64,000 nucleotides of DNA from NCBI RefSeq assembly GCF_902459505.1, contig NC_047084.1:478457023-478521022 (forward strand), in the 5' to 3' direction. The translations under genes were made by a program, and so were the position numbers. The notes beneath the pieces are model-generated. The model saw nothing but the letters and a program-made list of their open reading frames with translations. It was not told the DNA's origin and made no database searches. This DNA comes from Geotrypetes seraphini. Its lineage: Eukaryota > Chordata > Amphibia > Gymnophiona > Dermophiidae. Positions 42,869 through 54,745 of the stretch are shown here, piece by piece (positions within the stretch are counted from its first letter, which is position 1; every line of letters begins with the position of its first letter).

Positions 42869-43267
42869 GTACCTATAAGGAGGTGCCCAGTTACAGAACT
42901 GCCCTCCCAACTGCATAATATGGTAACAGAGAGGATCCAAAGTGAGAAAAGAAGAGCTCTCGACTGGAATTTCAAAATGTGGAAAGAGCCAGCTATCTTG
43001 AAGGGAAAGTAGAAGAACATGGAAAACAGCACAGGTTATCCTACAAGAAAAATTCAGGTAATGTAAACAGGTCTTCTCAAACCTTTTCTGGGGCTCCTTC
43101 AAGGATCTCCACATTGTCCACAATAAATATTCATGAGATAGATTCTATATACACATGCACTTTTATCTTATGCATATTCATTGTGTAAATGCTGAAAACC
43201 CACCTCACCTGGCTGTGGGGTTCACAGGACCGGTTTGGAATGCTACTGTACAATACAGTGCCATGGG
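42869..43267. other. Mixed repeat remnants
   Basis: ACCTATAAGGAGGTGCCCAG at 42870 is a terminus of the host element split by the hAT MITE. 43090-43200 reads CTTCAAGGATCTCCAC and CATGAGATAGATTC, similar to the MITE at 47100. No gene. Confidence 0.4.
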
Positions 43268-43281
43268 GCTAAGAAACATCT

Positions 43282-44790
43282 GAAAAGATATAAACAGCAA
43301 ATACTCTACTCTCTTCCACAGGGAGGGAACAGACTGATGCTGCAAATTTAGCACAAAAGGTGGAGAAAAAGACCTCAGTACATCAGCTAAAAAATAGCAA
43401 GAGCAGCTTACTAAGTCAAAAAAAAACAAACAAACCTCCACTCAACAAACAACTTCAATACAACGAATCAGTCTGATTCAGGCAGATCAGAAAAAATAGT
43501 AACACTCTCTCTTTCAAGTTCATAAAGATGCAGGAAAAATCCAGCACTTATCTTAACAGCAACACCGGCCATTCCTCTTCTTAGTACTCAAATCCTGCAC
43601 ACTGTATCTTGACAGGAATACCCTGTTTCGCAATGCGCGTCTTCAGGAGAAATCCATGAGAGAAATGCACAGCAACAACAGATGATTCAAAATGGCCCGT
43701 GTGCAGGATTTGAGTGCTAAGAAGAGGAATGGCCCGGTTTTGCTGTTAAGATAAGTGCTGGGGTTTTTTTTCCATTGATATATCTGGCTAGTATACAAAT
43801 TTGTTATTTTTACAAGGCAATATCACTAAATCATCCAAGGTGAAACTGTTAGTTCACCCTTTCTACCTTGTATCCAAAAGAAAGTGTGACCTTTGTTTTC
43901 AAACCCTCAGAGACGCCACCAGAAGATCACATCATCATATCCTCTGGCTTTACGCACCTGATCCTCATCGGGTCAATATATAGTGTATATGCTTCTCTAA
44001 TTTTTATCTATTTTTGAATTTTTTTTAATTTTAGTTTATTCTAAAACAATAAATAGTTTTAAAGAATATTGTTGTGTACTTAGCTTCACTGGTGGTTGTT
44101 GGTTAGCAAGGGATTAAATAGCCAACATGTTTCACCCGTAGAGGGGGTTTCTTCAGGGCTATCATCCCTATTTAATACCAGTTCTTTATCCACGATATGA
44201 CCACCCAATTTGAGTCTTTTAACATAAACTAAAATTAAATAAACTAAAATTAAAAAAAATTAAATAAACTAAAATTAAAAAAAATTCAAAAATAGATAAA
44301 AATTAGAGAAGCATATACACTATATATTGACCCGATGAGGATCAGGTGCGTAAAGCCAGAGGATATGATGATGTGATCTTCTGGTGGCGTCTCTGAGGGT
44401 TTGAAAACAAAGGTCACACTTTCTTTTGGATACAAGGTAGAAAGGGTGAACTAACAGTTTCACCTTGGATGATTTAGGGTTTTTTTTTTCCTGCATCTTT
44501 ATAAACTTGAGAGAGTGTTACTATTTTTTCTGATCTGCCCGAGGGTGGTTTCAGACTGATTTGTCGTATTGAAGTTTGTTGAGTGGAGTTTTTTGGTTTT
44601 TGTTTTTTTTTTTACTTTTTAAGCTGCACTTGCTATGTTTTAGCTGATGTACTGAGGTCTTTTTCTCTACTTTTTGTGCTAAATTTGTAGCGTCAGTCTG
44701 TTCCCTCCCTGCAGAAGAGAGCAGAGTATTTGCTGTTGATATATTTTCTGGGTTTTTTCCTACTCTTGCCTCAAAGATATTTTTCTGTGT
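43282..44790. mobile_element. 1.5-kb foldback element between 14-bp direct repeats
   Basis: GCTAAGAAACATCT stands at 43268-43281 and again at 44791-44804. Between them are nested inverted repeats: outer arms 43282-43545 and about 44480-44760 (diverged, with indels), a middle pair 43540-43600 and 43690-43760, and a perfect inner pair 43828-44038 and 44265-44475 (211 bases each). The middle loop has CCTGTTTCGCAATGCGC, and the 226-base spacer has TGTTTCACCCGTAGAGGG, like other foldbacks in the window. No coding frame of note. Confidence 0.7.
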
Positions 44791-44815
44791 GCTAAGAAAC
44801 ATCTCACATCAGTCC

Positions 44816-45065
44816 TTCCCTTTATTGCTTACCGTTTATTTGACACAAGCAGAACTTTCCCTGAGAGAGTTTCCCCTTCTTTGGCAAAAAGAGGCGTCTG
44901 TAAAAGGCAGCGTACCTGGTACCAGTGAGTTAGAGGTTCTGTAGGAGCAGTTGATAACCATATTGTTACCCTGATCAAGAGAAAGACATTTATTTACTGA
45001 AACATTTATTTGCTTCTACAGAAATTGGTAGAATTTTGCTATCCTGTTCAAAATGTGAATAATTC
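44816..45065. other. Unassigned
   Basis: No gene or clear repeat. CTGATCAAGAGAAAG...AAACATTTATTTG at 44971-45012 resembles a foldback motif. Confidence 0.3.
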
Positions 45066-45311
45066 ATTAAAGGGGCAATTCTACAACTGGGGACCTCCAT
45101 TTAGGCTCAGTGGGAGCCTATTTCATTTCATCATATGGGCACTCAGATTCCATTATGGCATACTAGCGAAACCCAGAATCGGCATGCAGTTAGATCAGCC
45201 ACAGACCTGGCATAATAGCGGGCACATAAATATGGCAGAGATGCATAGAGCTTACTATATTCTGCAATTTATGCACATATATAGGAGCCCAGCCCATGTA
45301 TATAACCCCTT

Positions 45312-45708
45312 CAGTAGCATAGTAAGGGGGAGCGGGGTGGCGGACCACCCCGGGTGCCATCTTTGCAGGGGGCACAGTGCCTCTCCTCCTTTCTGCCTCC
45401 CTGCATATCTCTTTAAAATGTTCACTGCCTCGAGCAGCATCTTCTACTTGCTGTCAAGACCTATCAGTTCTCTTATGACATCACTTCCTGGTCACGAGAC
45501 CAGGATGTGACATCAGAAGGGAGCCAACACTGGTGGAAGATGCTGTTTACAACAGTGAACATTTCAAGAGGTATGTGAAGGACAGGGGCGCTCAAGTGAC
45601 AAGGAAGAGTTGGGGGTGCCCAAGCAACAGGGAAGTGTGGAGCAGCACATGGTGCAGCAATGCTGAGCACAACAGTCCCGGGTGCCAACCTCCCTCGCTA
45701 TGCCACTG
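45312..45708. mobile_element. hAT-type MITE (CAGTGGCATAG family)
   Basis: CAGTAGCATAGTAAGGGG at the left, CCCTCGCTATGCCACTG at the right. Inner motifs CGGACCACCCCGGGTGCC and TTTAAAATGTTCACTG are shared with 24440 and 42417. Flanking octamers do not match, so the duplication is lost or the ends shifted. Confidence 0.7.
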
Positions 45709-46239
45709 AGGGGGAAGACCCATTATTCTCAGCACGCAGTCCTGTAGCCAGAAAGGGGTGGGCTTCCCTCCTGCTGATTTTGAATTGGAAGGAACGGGAG
45801 TGCTGATTGATATGTGTGTGTGTTTGGGGGGGGGGTGTTGCCTCATTTTGGGTGATATCGGGTGATATGGGGGGGGGTGTTGACTCATGGGTGATGTAGG
45901 GTGATGTGGGGGGTGTTGTCCTATGTTGGGTGGTGTCGGGTGATGTAGGGGATGTTGCTTGATGGTAGGGGTGTCAAGTGATGTATGTGTGTGTGGGGGA
46001 GGAAGGGGTACAGGAATGTTGGGGGGATGTTAGGGGGTTTGGGGATGTCAGGTGCTCTGGGGATGTCAGGGGGAGGGGTATAGGGCTCAAGCTGATCCTG
46101 GCAAGAAGAATCTCCATCAGCTGAGCTGGCAGGAATCCCCGAAACTGGCTCAGTTGATGAGGATTCCTCTGCCGCAAGCCATCCCCCCATCTCTTGGTGA
46201 TGGGAGGAGGTCGTGACCACTGGGGAAGTAAGAGCGTAT
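45709..46239. repeat. G-rich degenerate minisatellite and unassigned flank
   Basis: 45800-46080 is built from loose repeats of GGGTGATGTGGGGGTGTTG type. No gene supported. Confidence 0.5.
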
Positions 46240-46490
46240 AAGTTCCACCTAGGATGTCCTGGAAAAGTTTTGGTTATTGCTTCAGGACTTTCAGGTGTTA
46301 GCGTGCTTGATTCCTGCCCATAACACACCTCCCAAGAGCCTCTTTGAGCTCTGGATGCACAGCAGCTTAGAAGTGCTGCTGAACGTCCAGAAAGTTTGCT
46401 TTGACTATCGGCACTTGGACATCCCTGCTATTAGGACATCCAACTTAGGCAGGTTTTTGGGATGTTTTAAAGTTTTCATTATGCCCCTCT
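46240..46490. mobile_element. Fragment of the GATTATGCCCC element family
   Basis: TATCGGCACTTGGACATC and end TCATTATGCCCCTCT match the right part of 17623-18636. Confidence 0.55.
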
Positions 46491-46584
46491 AAGGCACTTA
46501 TGCACCATTTTATAGAGCAGCACATAGTGCACTTGTGCATATATCTGCCAGTTAGGACGCCAATTATGTGCTCCTCTCAGAAAG

Positions 46585-46875
46585 TTCAATTTCAATTACT
46601 GGGTCTTAAAGCGATTAAACTCTCATCAACAAGGAATAGGGCTTTCTCTTATGCTGGCCCTGCCCTTTGGAGTTCATTGCTGGATAATGTTTACAGTGAT
46701 CGTTCTTATTCATCTTTTTGGAAGGTGTTTAAATCTATCTTGTTTCAACAGTACTTTCTATTGAACTGTCATGACCAATAGGTTATTTTATTAACTTTAT
46801 CTGATTCTGCAGGTTGTGCTTGCTACAATAAATTGCAAGTTATTCCATAGATTTCAACTGATATTGCTGGTTGAC
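46585..46875 (+). mobile_element. L2-like LINE 3' fragment
   Basis: Reads RNRAFSYAGPALWSSLLDNV and SSFWKVFKSILF, the C-terminal motif of L2-type RT proteins, then a 3' UTR. Confidence 0.75.
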
Positions 46876-47099
46876 CCTGTTATTTCACTTACAGTATGTT
46901 GCATCAAGGAGGGAGTGGCCTAGAGGTTAGAGCTACAGCCTTAGCACCTTGAGGTTGTGGGTTCAAGCCCTACACTGCTCCTTGTAACTCTGGGCAAGTC
47001 ACTCAATCCTCTATTGCCCTAGGTATATTACACAGATTATGAGCCCATTGGGCTAGATAGGGACACATGAATGAACACCTCAATGTACACCACTTAGAC

Positions 47100-47271
47100 C
47101 AGGGGTCCCCAAAGTCCCTCCTTGAGGGCCGAATCCAGTTGGGTTTTCAGGATTTCCCCAATGAATATGCATGAGATCTATGTGCATGCACTGCTTTCAA
47201 TGCATATTCATTGGGGAAATCCTGAAAACCCGACTGGATTCGGCCCTCAAGGAGGGACTTTGGGGACCCCT
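47100..47271. mobile_element. hAT-like near-perfect palindrome
   Basis: CAGGGGTCCCCAAAGTCCC at the left and its inverse GGGACTTTGGGGACCCCT at the right; arms of about 80 bases nearly identical. CACTTAG is repeated on both sides (47091, 47272), consistent with a hAT target duplication. Confidence 0.7.
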
Positions 47272-47279
47272 CACTTAGT

Positions 47280-47613
47280 ACGGCTCAGATTATCAAACCA
47301 GTGCTGATTTTTTAGGCAAAAATCAGCACCGGAATCACAACTACAGCGTCTCTTTAGGCTTCTGAATGCCACTGTGGGCGTGGCTAACACCGTAAATGTG
47401 TTAGGCAGCTTATAGTACCTCTGCATATAGTATATGCACGATTCAACATCATAGGTAGGTGCCGGAGATGTAGGCCAGAAAAACCCTGGCCTATATATCT
47501 GTGCCTACCTTTACCAGAGACGCGATTCTGTACCCGATGCCATCGTGTGATGGACATGGGATCGGCGGTCACTTTTACGGTGGCCAACGACCACAGTGCC
47601 GGTTACAGAATCC
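47280..47613. mobile_element. MITE ending GGTTACAGAATCC
   Basis: GTGCTGATTTTTTAGGC / GGCAAAAATCAGCACCGG inner hairpin and right end GTGCCGGTTACAGAATCC (also seen at 39560). Left end uncertain. Confidence 0.45.
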
Positions 47614-47640
47614 AGGCCTATATAAATAAATAAATAAATA

Positions 47641-48129
47641 CATTGCCTTGTATTTGCTTATGAATTATTTTAAGAGATGTTGCATTGTGCAATATTACTG
47701 CTTTGTGTTTTCAAATTGCTTGTATTTTTATACATCATTTAATACTTTCTCTCAATAGCTGTATATCAAAAAGAATAAATCCAGTCCAAACAAGATTCAT
47801 GTCACTGCACATACCTGTTTATAAAATTGCCCTGAAGGTGTATTAAAGTACCAAAACTTACCACACTTTAGTAAACATACCCCTATGTGTCTTAAAAAAA
47901 TTGCTCCACAAAAGCAGCACAAGGAATGCTTTTGCTATTTATTGATGATATTAATTGCACATACAAGCGGAGGGAGCTGATTTAGTCACCAAAACACACA
48001 TTTTTTGGGAGGACAGTTGGGACACTAAAGAATTAAGCATCATTCCCCCATCAAGCCCTCACATCCAACCTCGATATCCAAATAAAAAGTTATTTAGAGA
48101 TTATGCATGGTTCAAAGCAGGTGTAAATG
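47641..48129. other. Unassigned
   Basis: No clear gene; partly repeat-like (47830-47885 ACCAAAACTTACCACACTTT). Confidence 0.3.
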
Positions 48130-48290
48130 TCAATAGGGAAATTTCCTGAGGGGATAGAGGGGTACAGATAGCAGACTACTACACAGGTCCTGGACCTGTT
48201 GGGCCGCCGCGCGAGTGGACTGCTGGGCACGATGGACCTCTGGTCTGACCCAGCAGAGGCACTTCTTATGTTCTTATGTACTAAATTACA
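48130..48290 (+). mobile_element. CR1 3' end (short copy)
   Basis: TGGACCTCTGGTCTGACCCAGCAGAGG and tail CTTATGTTCTTATG; the inverse of the copies at 52080 and 52498. Confidence 0.8.
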
Positions 48291-48570
48291 GAATATACAA
48301 CTAGTTGGAAGAAGTGCACAAATCACACCCAGAACACTCTTAATATACATATATTTCTGTCAGATTTTGTACCAGCTCAGAGGTAGGCATAGATTTTTAA
48401 AAAGTGCTTATTTTAGCTAGGGATTGAGAGAATCATTCGTACTCCCCATTTTATTTTTAAATTTCAGCTTCAAATGTAACCCTTCCCCCCCAACCCCCCC
48501 CCCCCAGTCCTTTTGTGACTTTGAATGTTGATTGCTGCCACTTTTATGTACAGCTTTTTGAGACTGGTAA
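48291..48570. other. Unassigned
   Basis: Contains a C run near 48486-48506. Nothing supported. Confidence 0.3.
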
Positions 48571-48851
48571 TAGAGAATGACAAGGGGACAAATTTGTCCC
48601 TGTCCCCGAAGGAATTTAATTTCCTCATCCCGTCCCTGTGAGTTTTGTTGCTGTCCCTGCTTCATCCCTGTAAGCTCTGCTTTAACCGCACAAGCCTCAT
48701 ACACTTATGATTTTAAAGTGTCTGAGGCTTGTGCAGATGAGGACAGAGCTTGGAGGAATGGGGCAGGGACAGGAAAAGAACTCGCGGGGACGGGACAGGA
48801 AAATGAGTTCCCGCGGGGATGGGGAAAAATTTGTCCCCATATCATTCTCTA
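48571..48851. mobile_element. hAT-type MITE, TAGAGAATGACA family
   Basis: TAGAGAATGACAAGGGGAC at the left and CCCCATATCATTCTCTA at the right, inverted; inner mirrored TGAGGCTTGTG. Sister of 41888-42369. No clear target duplication. Confidence 0.75.
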
Positions 48852-49080
48852 ATTGAGAACTATGCATATACAGTAAGTGCTGGCATTTCCATGTGGAGGT
48901 TCCAGAATCACTACTTCCATGTATACGTGCAGGTATAGACTATATAAGCAGAAGCTACTGCATGGTGCTGCATTCTTTCACATATGTCCTTGTGAAATGG
49001 CAGCACCTGGTGTATGTGATGCCAAATACACTCATATGTGCAATTACTGGCCTTCTTCAACATATTTTAGAAAAGGCTCT
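48852..49080. other. Unassigned
   Basis: Nothing supported. Confidence 0.3.
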
Positions 49081-49491
49081 GGGCCCAATATTCAATCCAC
49101 CGGAGGCAGCCCAGCTACCTTCTGTGATCTACGGCAATCCTGGATATTCAGTGCCAGGGCTGTATCTGGCCAAAGGCGTTGAACATCTGGGTCAAAGTTC
49201 ATCACCTTGGACTTAGCCGGCCAAGCTGATATTCAGCACCTGACCAGCTAAGACAAAGCAGTGAAATATAAATCTGCTTTTAAGGATGATCTTTCTAGTT
49301 GCTAGCCACTGAATAATAGCAGTAACTGGCTATGTTACGTCACATAGCCAGTCACTGGACAATCTGGCAAACTGGATATTCAGCTAAAGATAGCCAGCTA
49401 TCTCCCGCTGAATACTGGAGGAAAACTGGTTAAGTGGAACTTAGCCAGCCATGAGCCATTCCCAGTGGGCTAAGTGCCGCTGAATATTGGG
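49081..49491. mobile_element. MITE of the 'GGGYCAATATTCA' family, fullest copy
   Basis: GGGCCCAATATTCAATCCAC at the left and CCGCTGAATATTGGGGG at the right; inner AGCCGGCCA and AGCCAGTCACTG motifs. Followed by a G run with G/A interruptions (49490-49522). Confidence 0.6.
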
Positions 49492-49522
49492 GGGGGGGGG
49501 AGGGGGGAGGAGGGAGGAGGGG

Positions 49523-50369
49523 TTCTGTGTTCAGGAGGAACTGTGAAAATCTCAATCTGGGTATTTTAATTCCTCCCTCGATGAAATATACAAAATGGGA
49601 TTTCAAGAAAGAACTGCTTATATTATATTCTCTTTTTCTTGTTTAATATAGCTTACTCGGTATTCCAAACACAATCAGTGACACACTACTGTTACTATAA
49701 GTTATAGCTGTCATTAGGAATAATGATGTTTGGTTTTTATTATGCTACATTAATTCACAATGATCCTGTCACAAATTAATTAAAATTAATGTATGTCAGT
49801 ATTGTAATGGGCCCCTTGTCTCAGAGTGTAAATACAAGTTCATTTCCAAATTAGTTGCTTGATGGGTTTTTTGCTGTTTGTTTCTTTTTTTAGCATAACT
49901 GCCTGTAATATGATGCACCTGATTTAGAGTTTAGAAAGCTGAATGGAGGCTGCCACAAAAAGAACTGTTTATATTATGTCATTAAAAAAAATGTTCATTT
50001 CTTATCTGAATAGGCCAGTCTAGACCACTGGTTTATGTCTCCAGACCAGTAGATGGAGCTAGAGAAATAGACAAGCAAGTTCCAGCGACATCACCAGTAT
50101 AATAGCAGGTGTAAGCCATGGGAGATTTTTTTTCCCCAAAAAATGTTATCTTATGATGACAAACTAAGAAAAAATTTACATACACTGAGCCCACAAATGC
50201 CACATCAAACCAAAATGCCAGGCCATGGATGAGTCCAGACTGCATCAGCTGGAATACAAAGGGGATTTCCATTCTGTAAGGGCAAAACCAAAATGTTGTA
50301 ATGACAATTACAATAATAACAATTTATTATTAACACCTGAAAATAAAACACTTGAAATGTTAGGTGATG
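49523..50369. other. Unassigned, AT-rich, possibly unique
   Basis: No repeat family recognised and no gene supported. Confidence 0.3.
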
Positions 50370-50700
50370 TGGAGGGGCATTTTCAATATGACATCTAAAT
50401 CCAATTTTGGACATTTTGGGAAAACCGTCCAAAAATCCAGTAGAGAAAATGACCATTTACAAAATAGAAAAATGTCTTTTTTTTCTTACAATTGGCCATT
50501 TTCTAGACATATTTGTCCTCAATGCATCTATCTTTTTGAACCATTTAAAAAAAAAAAAATCCATCTAATAAAAAACGCATAAAAAACAACCATTGGGAAG
50601 TAGGAGGTGCTGGCATTCCTAGCAGACTGGTCACATAAACATCCCAGCAGTACAACTGTATAACTCCCCAATAGCCCTTATGCCTGTAGGCGTCACCCAT
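50370..50700. mobile_element. Fragment of a GGGGCATTTTC DNA element
   Basis: GGAGGGGCATTTTCAATATG then CATCTAAATCCAATTTTGGAC; matches in reverse the right end at 56790 (TTTTGAAAATGAGCCCCC). Confidence 0.5.
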
Positions 50701-51277
50701 ATGTTAGTATTTATTATATATTCGCATATTGGCACAATCTTTAGAGTATTCATAATTAGCACTCTGTTTATAGCAAATGTGTTCTGCCTGCTTTTAAAAA
50801 TTTTATATCCCTTATCATGCTTATAGGTTTGTTATACAGTAGTTATTTTTATGCTGTTTGTTTACTTAGAGAGTTGTTATATTGTGTTTATGTACATCGT
50901 ATGTCATTTTTAAGATTTGTCGTGATATCTTATCTTTTTATTTTTGACTGTAGCAACCCTTAAGTTTTATCATATTACTCTTTTATCAGAATTATATGTT
51001 TTATGGTATCTACTCGTATTTCCTTTTGGTTCTTCTCACACCTGGCACGATTCGCAGCTAGATACGTTCACTGCCTTCATTTCCCTCATTTTCTAATGGC
51101 TAAACTCACTTCATCCACTTACCGTTCACCTATATTTCTCAGTATCACCAAAGAGGCATCGACTGGGGGGTTTTCATGATACGGTAGGGGTGTATTCTGT
51201 TCTCTTCTTTTCTTCTTCACAACGTGTCTTTAACACTTGTCCTTTATATTGTCGCCCTGGCCTCCATATGCACATCC
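50701..51277. other. Unassigned, T-rich
   Basis: No gene supported; may be the body of the foldback that ends near 51640. Confidence 0.3.
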
Positions 51278-51400
51278 ATTTTTGCACTATTGCATTTTTG
51301 CACTATTGCATTGCATTTTGCACTATTGCATCCATCTTTGCACTATTGCATTTTTGCACTATTGCACTGCATTTTGCACTAGTGCATTTTTGCACTATTG
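51278..51400 (+). repeat. Minisatellite of TTTTTGCACTATTGCA
   Basis: About seven tandem copies of a 15-18 base unit (TTTTGCACTATTGCA with CATCC or TGCAT variants). Confidence 0.85.
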
Positions 51401-51524
51401 GTCCTGCTTTTTCATTTCAAGTCCACCATTCTATCTTTTCATTCTCTGTCACCATCATATTTTTCACTCTAAGTCTACCATCCTATGTTCCAAACTCTGG
51501 AGATATTTATTTAATATATTTCAC

Positions 51525-51565
51525 TGTAGGACCCTGAGGAAGGGGTGTAGGGTCCCAATGTCCTA
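51525..51565. repeat. Short inverted repeat with CCTGAGGAAGG core
   Basis: TAGGACCCTGAGGAAGGGG followed by TGTAGGGTCC; the same motif type as in 16681-16720. It likely marks the end of a foldback element. Confidence 0.5.
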
Positions 51566-52079
51566 CAAGAACCATTATTTGGGAAATAACATTTGTTGAC
51601 TTTCAATAAAATTCCTGATTTCAGTACATAATTTCTGAAGTTTTCCTTTTTTGTCCTATTCCGCATATCCAACAATTCTGTGCAGATTACAATAAAACAT
51701 ACATAATAAAAGGACAGCAACATACACATAACAGTTCACCAAATAAAATAACAACCCTCCTATTACACATTAAAACAATAAAACTCGACAAAGACCAGAG
51801 CAAATAACAATGCAGCTTACTATCTTACAGAGATAAACCTAAACAACAGATTTACTGAAGACTGACTAATAAGTCAGTGTACACTGCTTCAGCTTGCAAA
51901 AGTGCACGAGAACAGTACAGTTTTAGCCCCTTCCTGAACTGTAATGCATGGAAGCTTGCCTTAAATCTAATGGTAACTTATTCCAGCAGATAGGGTCCTG
52001 TACGGATAACATCATATTACGATAACCAGGCCTTCTCACTGCTCTCAAAGGGGGCACATCCAAACAAAGTTTGTTCATT

Positions 52080-52400
52080 AAGAACATAAGAACATAAGCA
52101 GTGCCTCCGCTGGGTCAGACCACAGGTCCATCTTGCCCAGCAGTCCGCTCCCGCGGCGGCCTGAACAGGTCACGGCCTGTCTGAGTCACCAGAAGGGGCC
52201 CCCTTGCCACCTTGGTTTCCCATTGAGTCTTATCTTCCCATCGAAGTCTTAACCCTCTGGTCTTGCACATGCACGACCTGGTTGGATTTCTATACTTATT
52301 ACTTGGTTTGCTTTCTATACCTGTGTTACATCCCAGCATTGATCATAGATTCCGTGTTGGCAGCAAAGAGTGCACTTCCATTGGACCATTATCGTGTAGC
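52080..52400 (-). mobile_element. CR1 3' end inserted in the L2-like LINE
   Basis: Tail AAGAACATAAGAACATAAG then TGGGTCAGACCACAGGTCC. Right boundary approximate. Confidence 0.75.
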
Positions 52401-52497
52401 ACCTTCAAAATTAAATAAAGAATCTTAAATTTAATGTGTACACTAATGGGCAACCAGTGCAAATCCTTCAAAATGGGTGTAATATGCTCAAACCGTG

Positions 52498-52650
52498 ACA
52501 CATAAGAATAGCCTTACTGGGTCAGACCAATGGTCCATCAAGCCCAGTAGCCCGTTCTCACAGTGGCCAATCCAGGTCACTAGTACCTGGCCAAAACCCA
52601 GACTATGGGCTTTTCCTCCAGGAACTTGTCCAAACCTTTCTTAAAACACA
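52498..52650 (-). mobile_element. CR1 3' end, second insert
   Basis: ACATAAGAATAGCCTTACTG, GGGTCAGACCAATGGTCC, CAGTAGCCCGTTCTCAC and CCAATCCAGGTCACTAG are well-known CR1 3' motifs. Confidence 0.85.
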
Positions 52651-54745
52651 TGCTCAATAATGCATGCAGTTGCATTTTGAGCAAGTCGCATAGCCTTAAG
52701 AACACATTGCAGCAAGCCTAAATACAAAGCATTGCAATAATCAAAGATCGGATTCAACGTCATTACAATAGTAGTTCTAAAGTTATCCTCAGACAGATAA
52801 TCTTTTAGTCTACGCAATACTTGCATCCGGAAAAAATGCGCCTGACACGACAGATTTTACTTGTGACTTGAAAGACAGAGTCCAGAATTATACCAAAGTA
52901 TCTACACTGCTGCAATACTGGCGCTGACACATTATCCAAAACTACCTCTACTGAAAAAGCACATAATTGATTAGTGCGACCAATGCACAAGATCTCTATC
53001 TTAGCAACATTCAACTTCAGCTGATTTTCACGCATTCAATCTTGAATAACCTGGAAAGACATACGAACCTTACTCAGGGCCTCAGTCATAGATTGATAGA
53101 CTGGAACTAAAAACTGAATGTCGTCAGCATAAAGATGAAAATTTAAGCCCAAGTCCCTCAACTTTTTACATAGAGATAACAAGTAGATGTTAAATAGCAT
53201 TGCTGACAATGCTGACCCCTATGGGACCCCATACCTCAGGGGTGACCAACCGGCCTTCACCTGCCCAGTCTCCACACAAAACAGTCTATTCTCCAGGAAA
53301 GAGCAAAACCAGTCTAACACCACTCCCCCAATGCCCAAAGCATGTAACCTTGCTAACAAAATTTGATGATTAACAGTATCAAATGCTGACAATACATCCA
53401 ACAATATCATGAAGTAAGAAACCCCATGACCGAGGCCTAAACACACTGTATCGACAACAGAGAAAAGCAATAATTCAGTGGAATGTTTAGGTCTAAAGCC
53501 AAATTGAGAGTTATCTAAAATCTCGTGACATTTCAGAAAATCCTGAAATTGTTTTAACACAACCTTTTCTAATATTTTGGCCATGAAATTTAACGATGAG
53601 ATTGGATGAAAGTGTTATAACTTCGTTCCATTCATGCGATTCTTTAATAATGGGCAAACAGCCTTCTTAAAATTAGAAGGAACACAACCTGCCTACAATG
53701 ACTTCGTAACAATCTGTAAAATTGATGACACTAACAAGTCAATCATAGATGCCAGAACTCCTTATCGACATGGGTCCATTGAACAAGTTGCTTTATTCAA
53801 ACAATGAATAATATTTCACATCTGCTCCAGACACAGTATCAAACTCAACCCACAGCTGCTTCTCTGCAAGAGCCGATTTTTTTTCATGACCTTAAATAAC
53901 TCACTTGAGGAGTTAGCAGCAAGCACTATTTTGAGTCTAACGTTAAGACTTTCTAAACCATCAGTTGTTCCTGATACACTGCCAACGTCATACTACCAGG
54001 CTTCTTATGCCACTTGCATTCCGATTTACACAATTCATGTTTTGCTGTGCGAGTAGACTCAGAAAACCAAGGTGCAAATTGTATACGCCGACAACACCTC
54101 TCCTTCAATGGAGCAATTTCGTCTAGGACTGATGTCAATTAATTATACCAACAATCAGCAGTGTCCCCAACCTCAAGCATCTAATTGTGGTAACCATTTT
54201 GATTTCAATTGCCCCAGATCAATCTCTTCTTTAACCAGACACTTGACAGCCCCATTCTGACTCCTCGCTATGTCAATAACTGGAAAACAAAATGACAGGA
54301 CATGGTGATCAGACCATGGGACAGCATACAGCCTCCCAACCACATCTGACTGCTGACTTAACTCAAAATTTACTAACAAAGATCTAAATAAAGTATGGCT
54401 TGCACTGTGTGTTATAGCTTTAACAATCTGATACCACCCTAATTCCTCAAGCATTTGTAGAAATGTCACTATCATCATATCAGTAGCACTATAATCGACC
54501 TGTATATTAAAGTCTCCTAACAAGATTGTATACATAGGGTCAAACTTATTCTCAATTAACATCTCCAAGAGCAATGACATATCATGAGCCAAAACCCCCG
54601 GGGGACTATAACACAGTACAATCAAGTTGAGGAGAGGATATATGAAAACATTCCAAGCTTCCCTGAGAGACAACCTCAGAAACTACAAAATTTCTACAGT
54701 TATTAGTAAGAATCAATAGTCCACCTCCTCTTTTCCCAATCCTGG

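Larger units (their letters stand above)
46910..47640 (+). mobile_element. CORE-type tRNA-derived SINE, split by two MITEs
   Basis: Head AGTGGCCTAGAGGTTAGAGC and GTTGTGGGTTCAAGCCC are decayed A and B boxes. GGGCAAGTCACTCAATCCTC is the MIR/CORE signature. The 3' part is interrupted at 47100-47271 and about 47280-47613, after which the tail TATATAAATAAATAAATAAA resumes. Confidence 0.75.
51640..54745 (-). mobile_element. L2-like LINE with endonuclease and RT remnants
   Basis: Minus strand. 54673-54173 encodes AP-endonuclease motifs ILLGDFNIQVD and SDHHVLSF. 53584-53219 encodes RT: MAKILEKVVLKQFQDFL, FGFRPKHSTELLL, LLDVLSAFDTVNHQILL. 53035-52805 and 52826-52641 give KLNVAKIEILCIG and FDYCNALYLGLLQ. 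The frame is broken in at least five places and the YADD region is degraded. 5' end lost at 54745 against another repeat. Two CR1 3' ends are inserted in its 3' region. Confidence 0.88.

Noticed and set aside
51278-51400. Possible CRISPR-like spaced repeat
   Set aside because: Units are head to tail with no unique spacers; a simple minisatellite.
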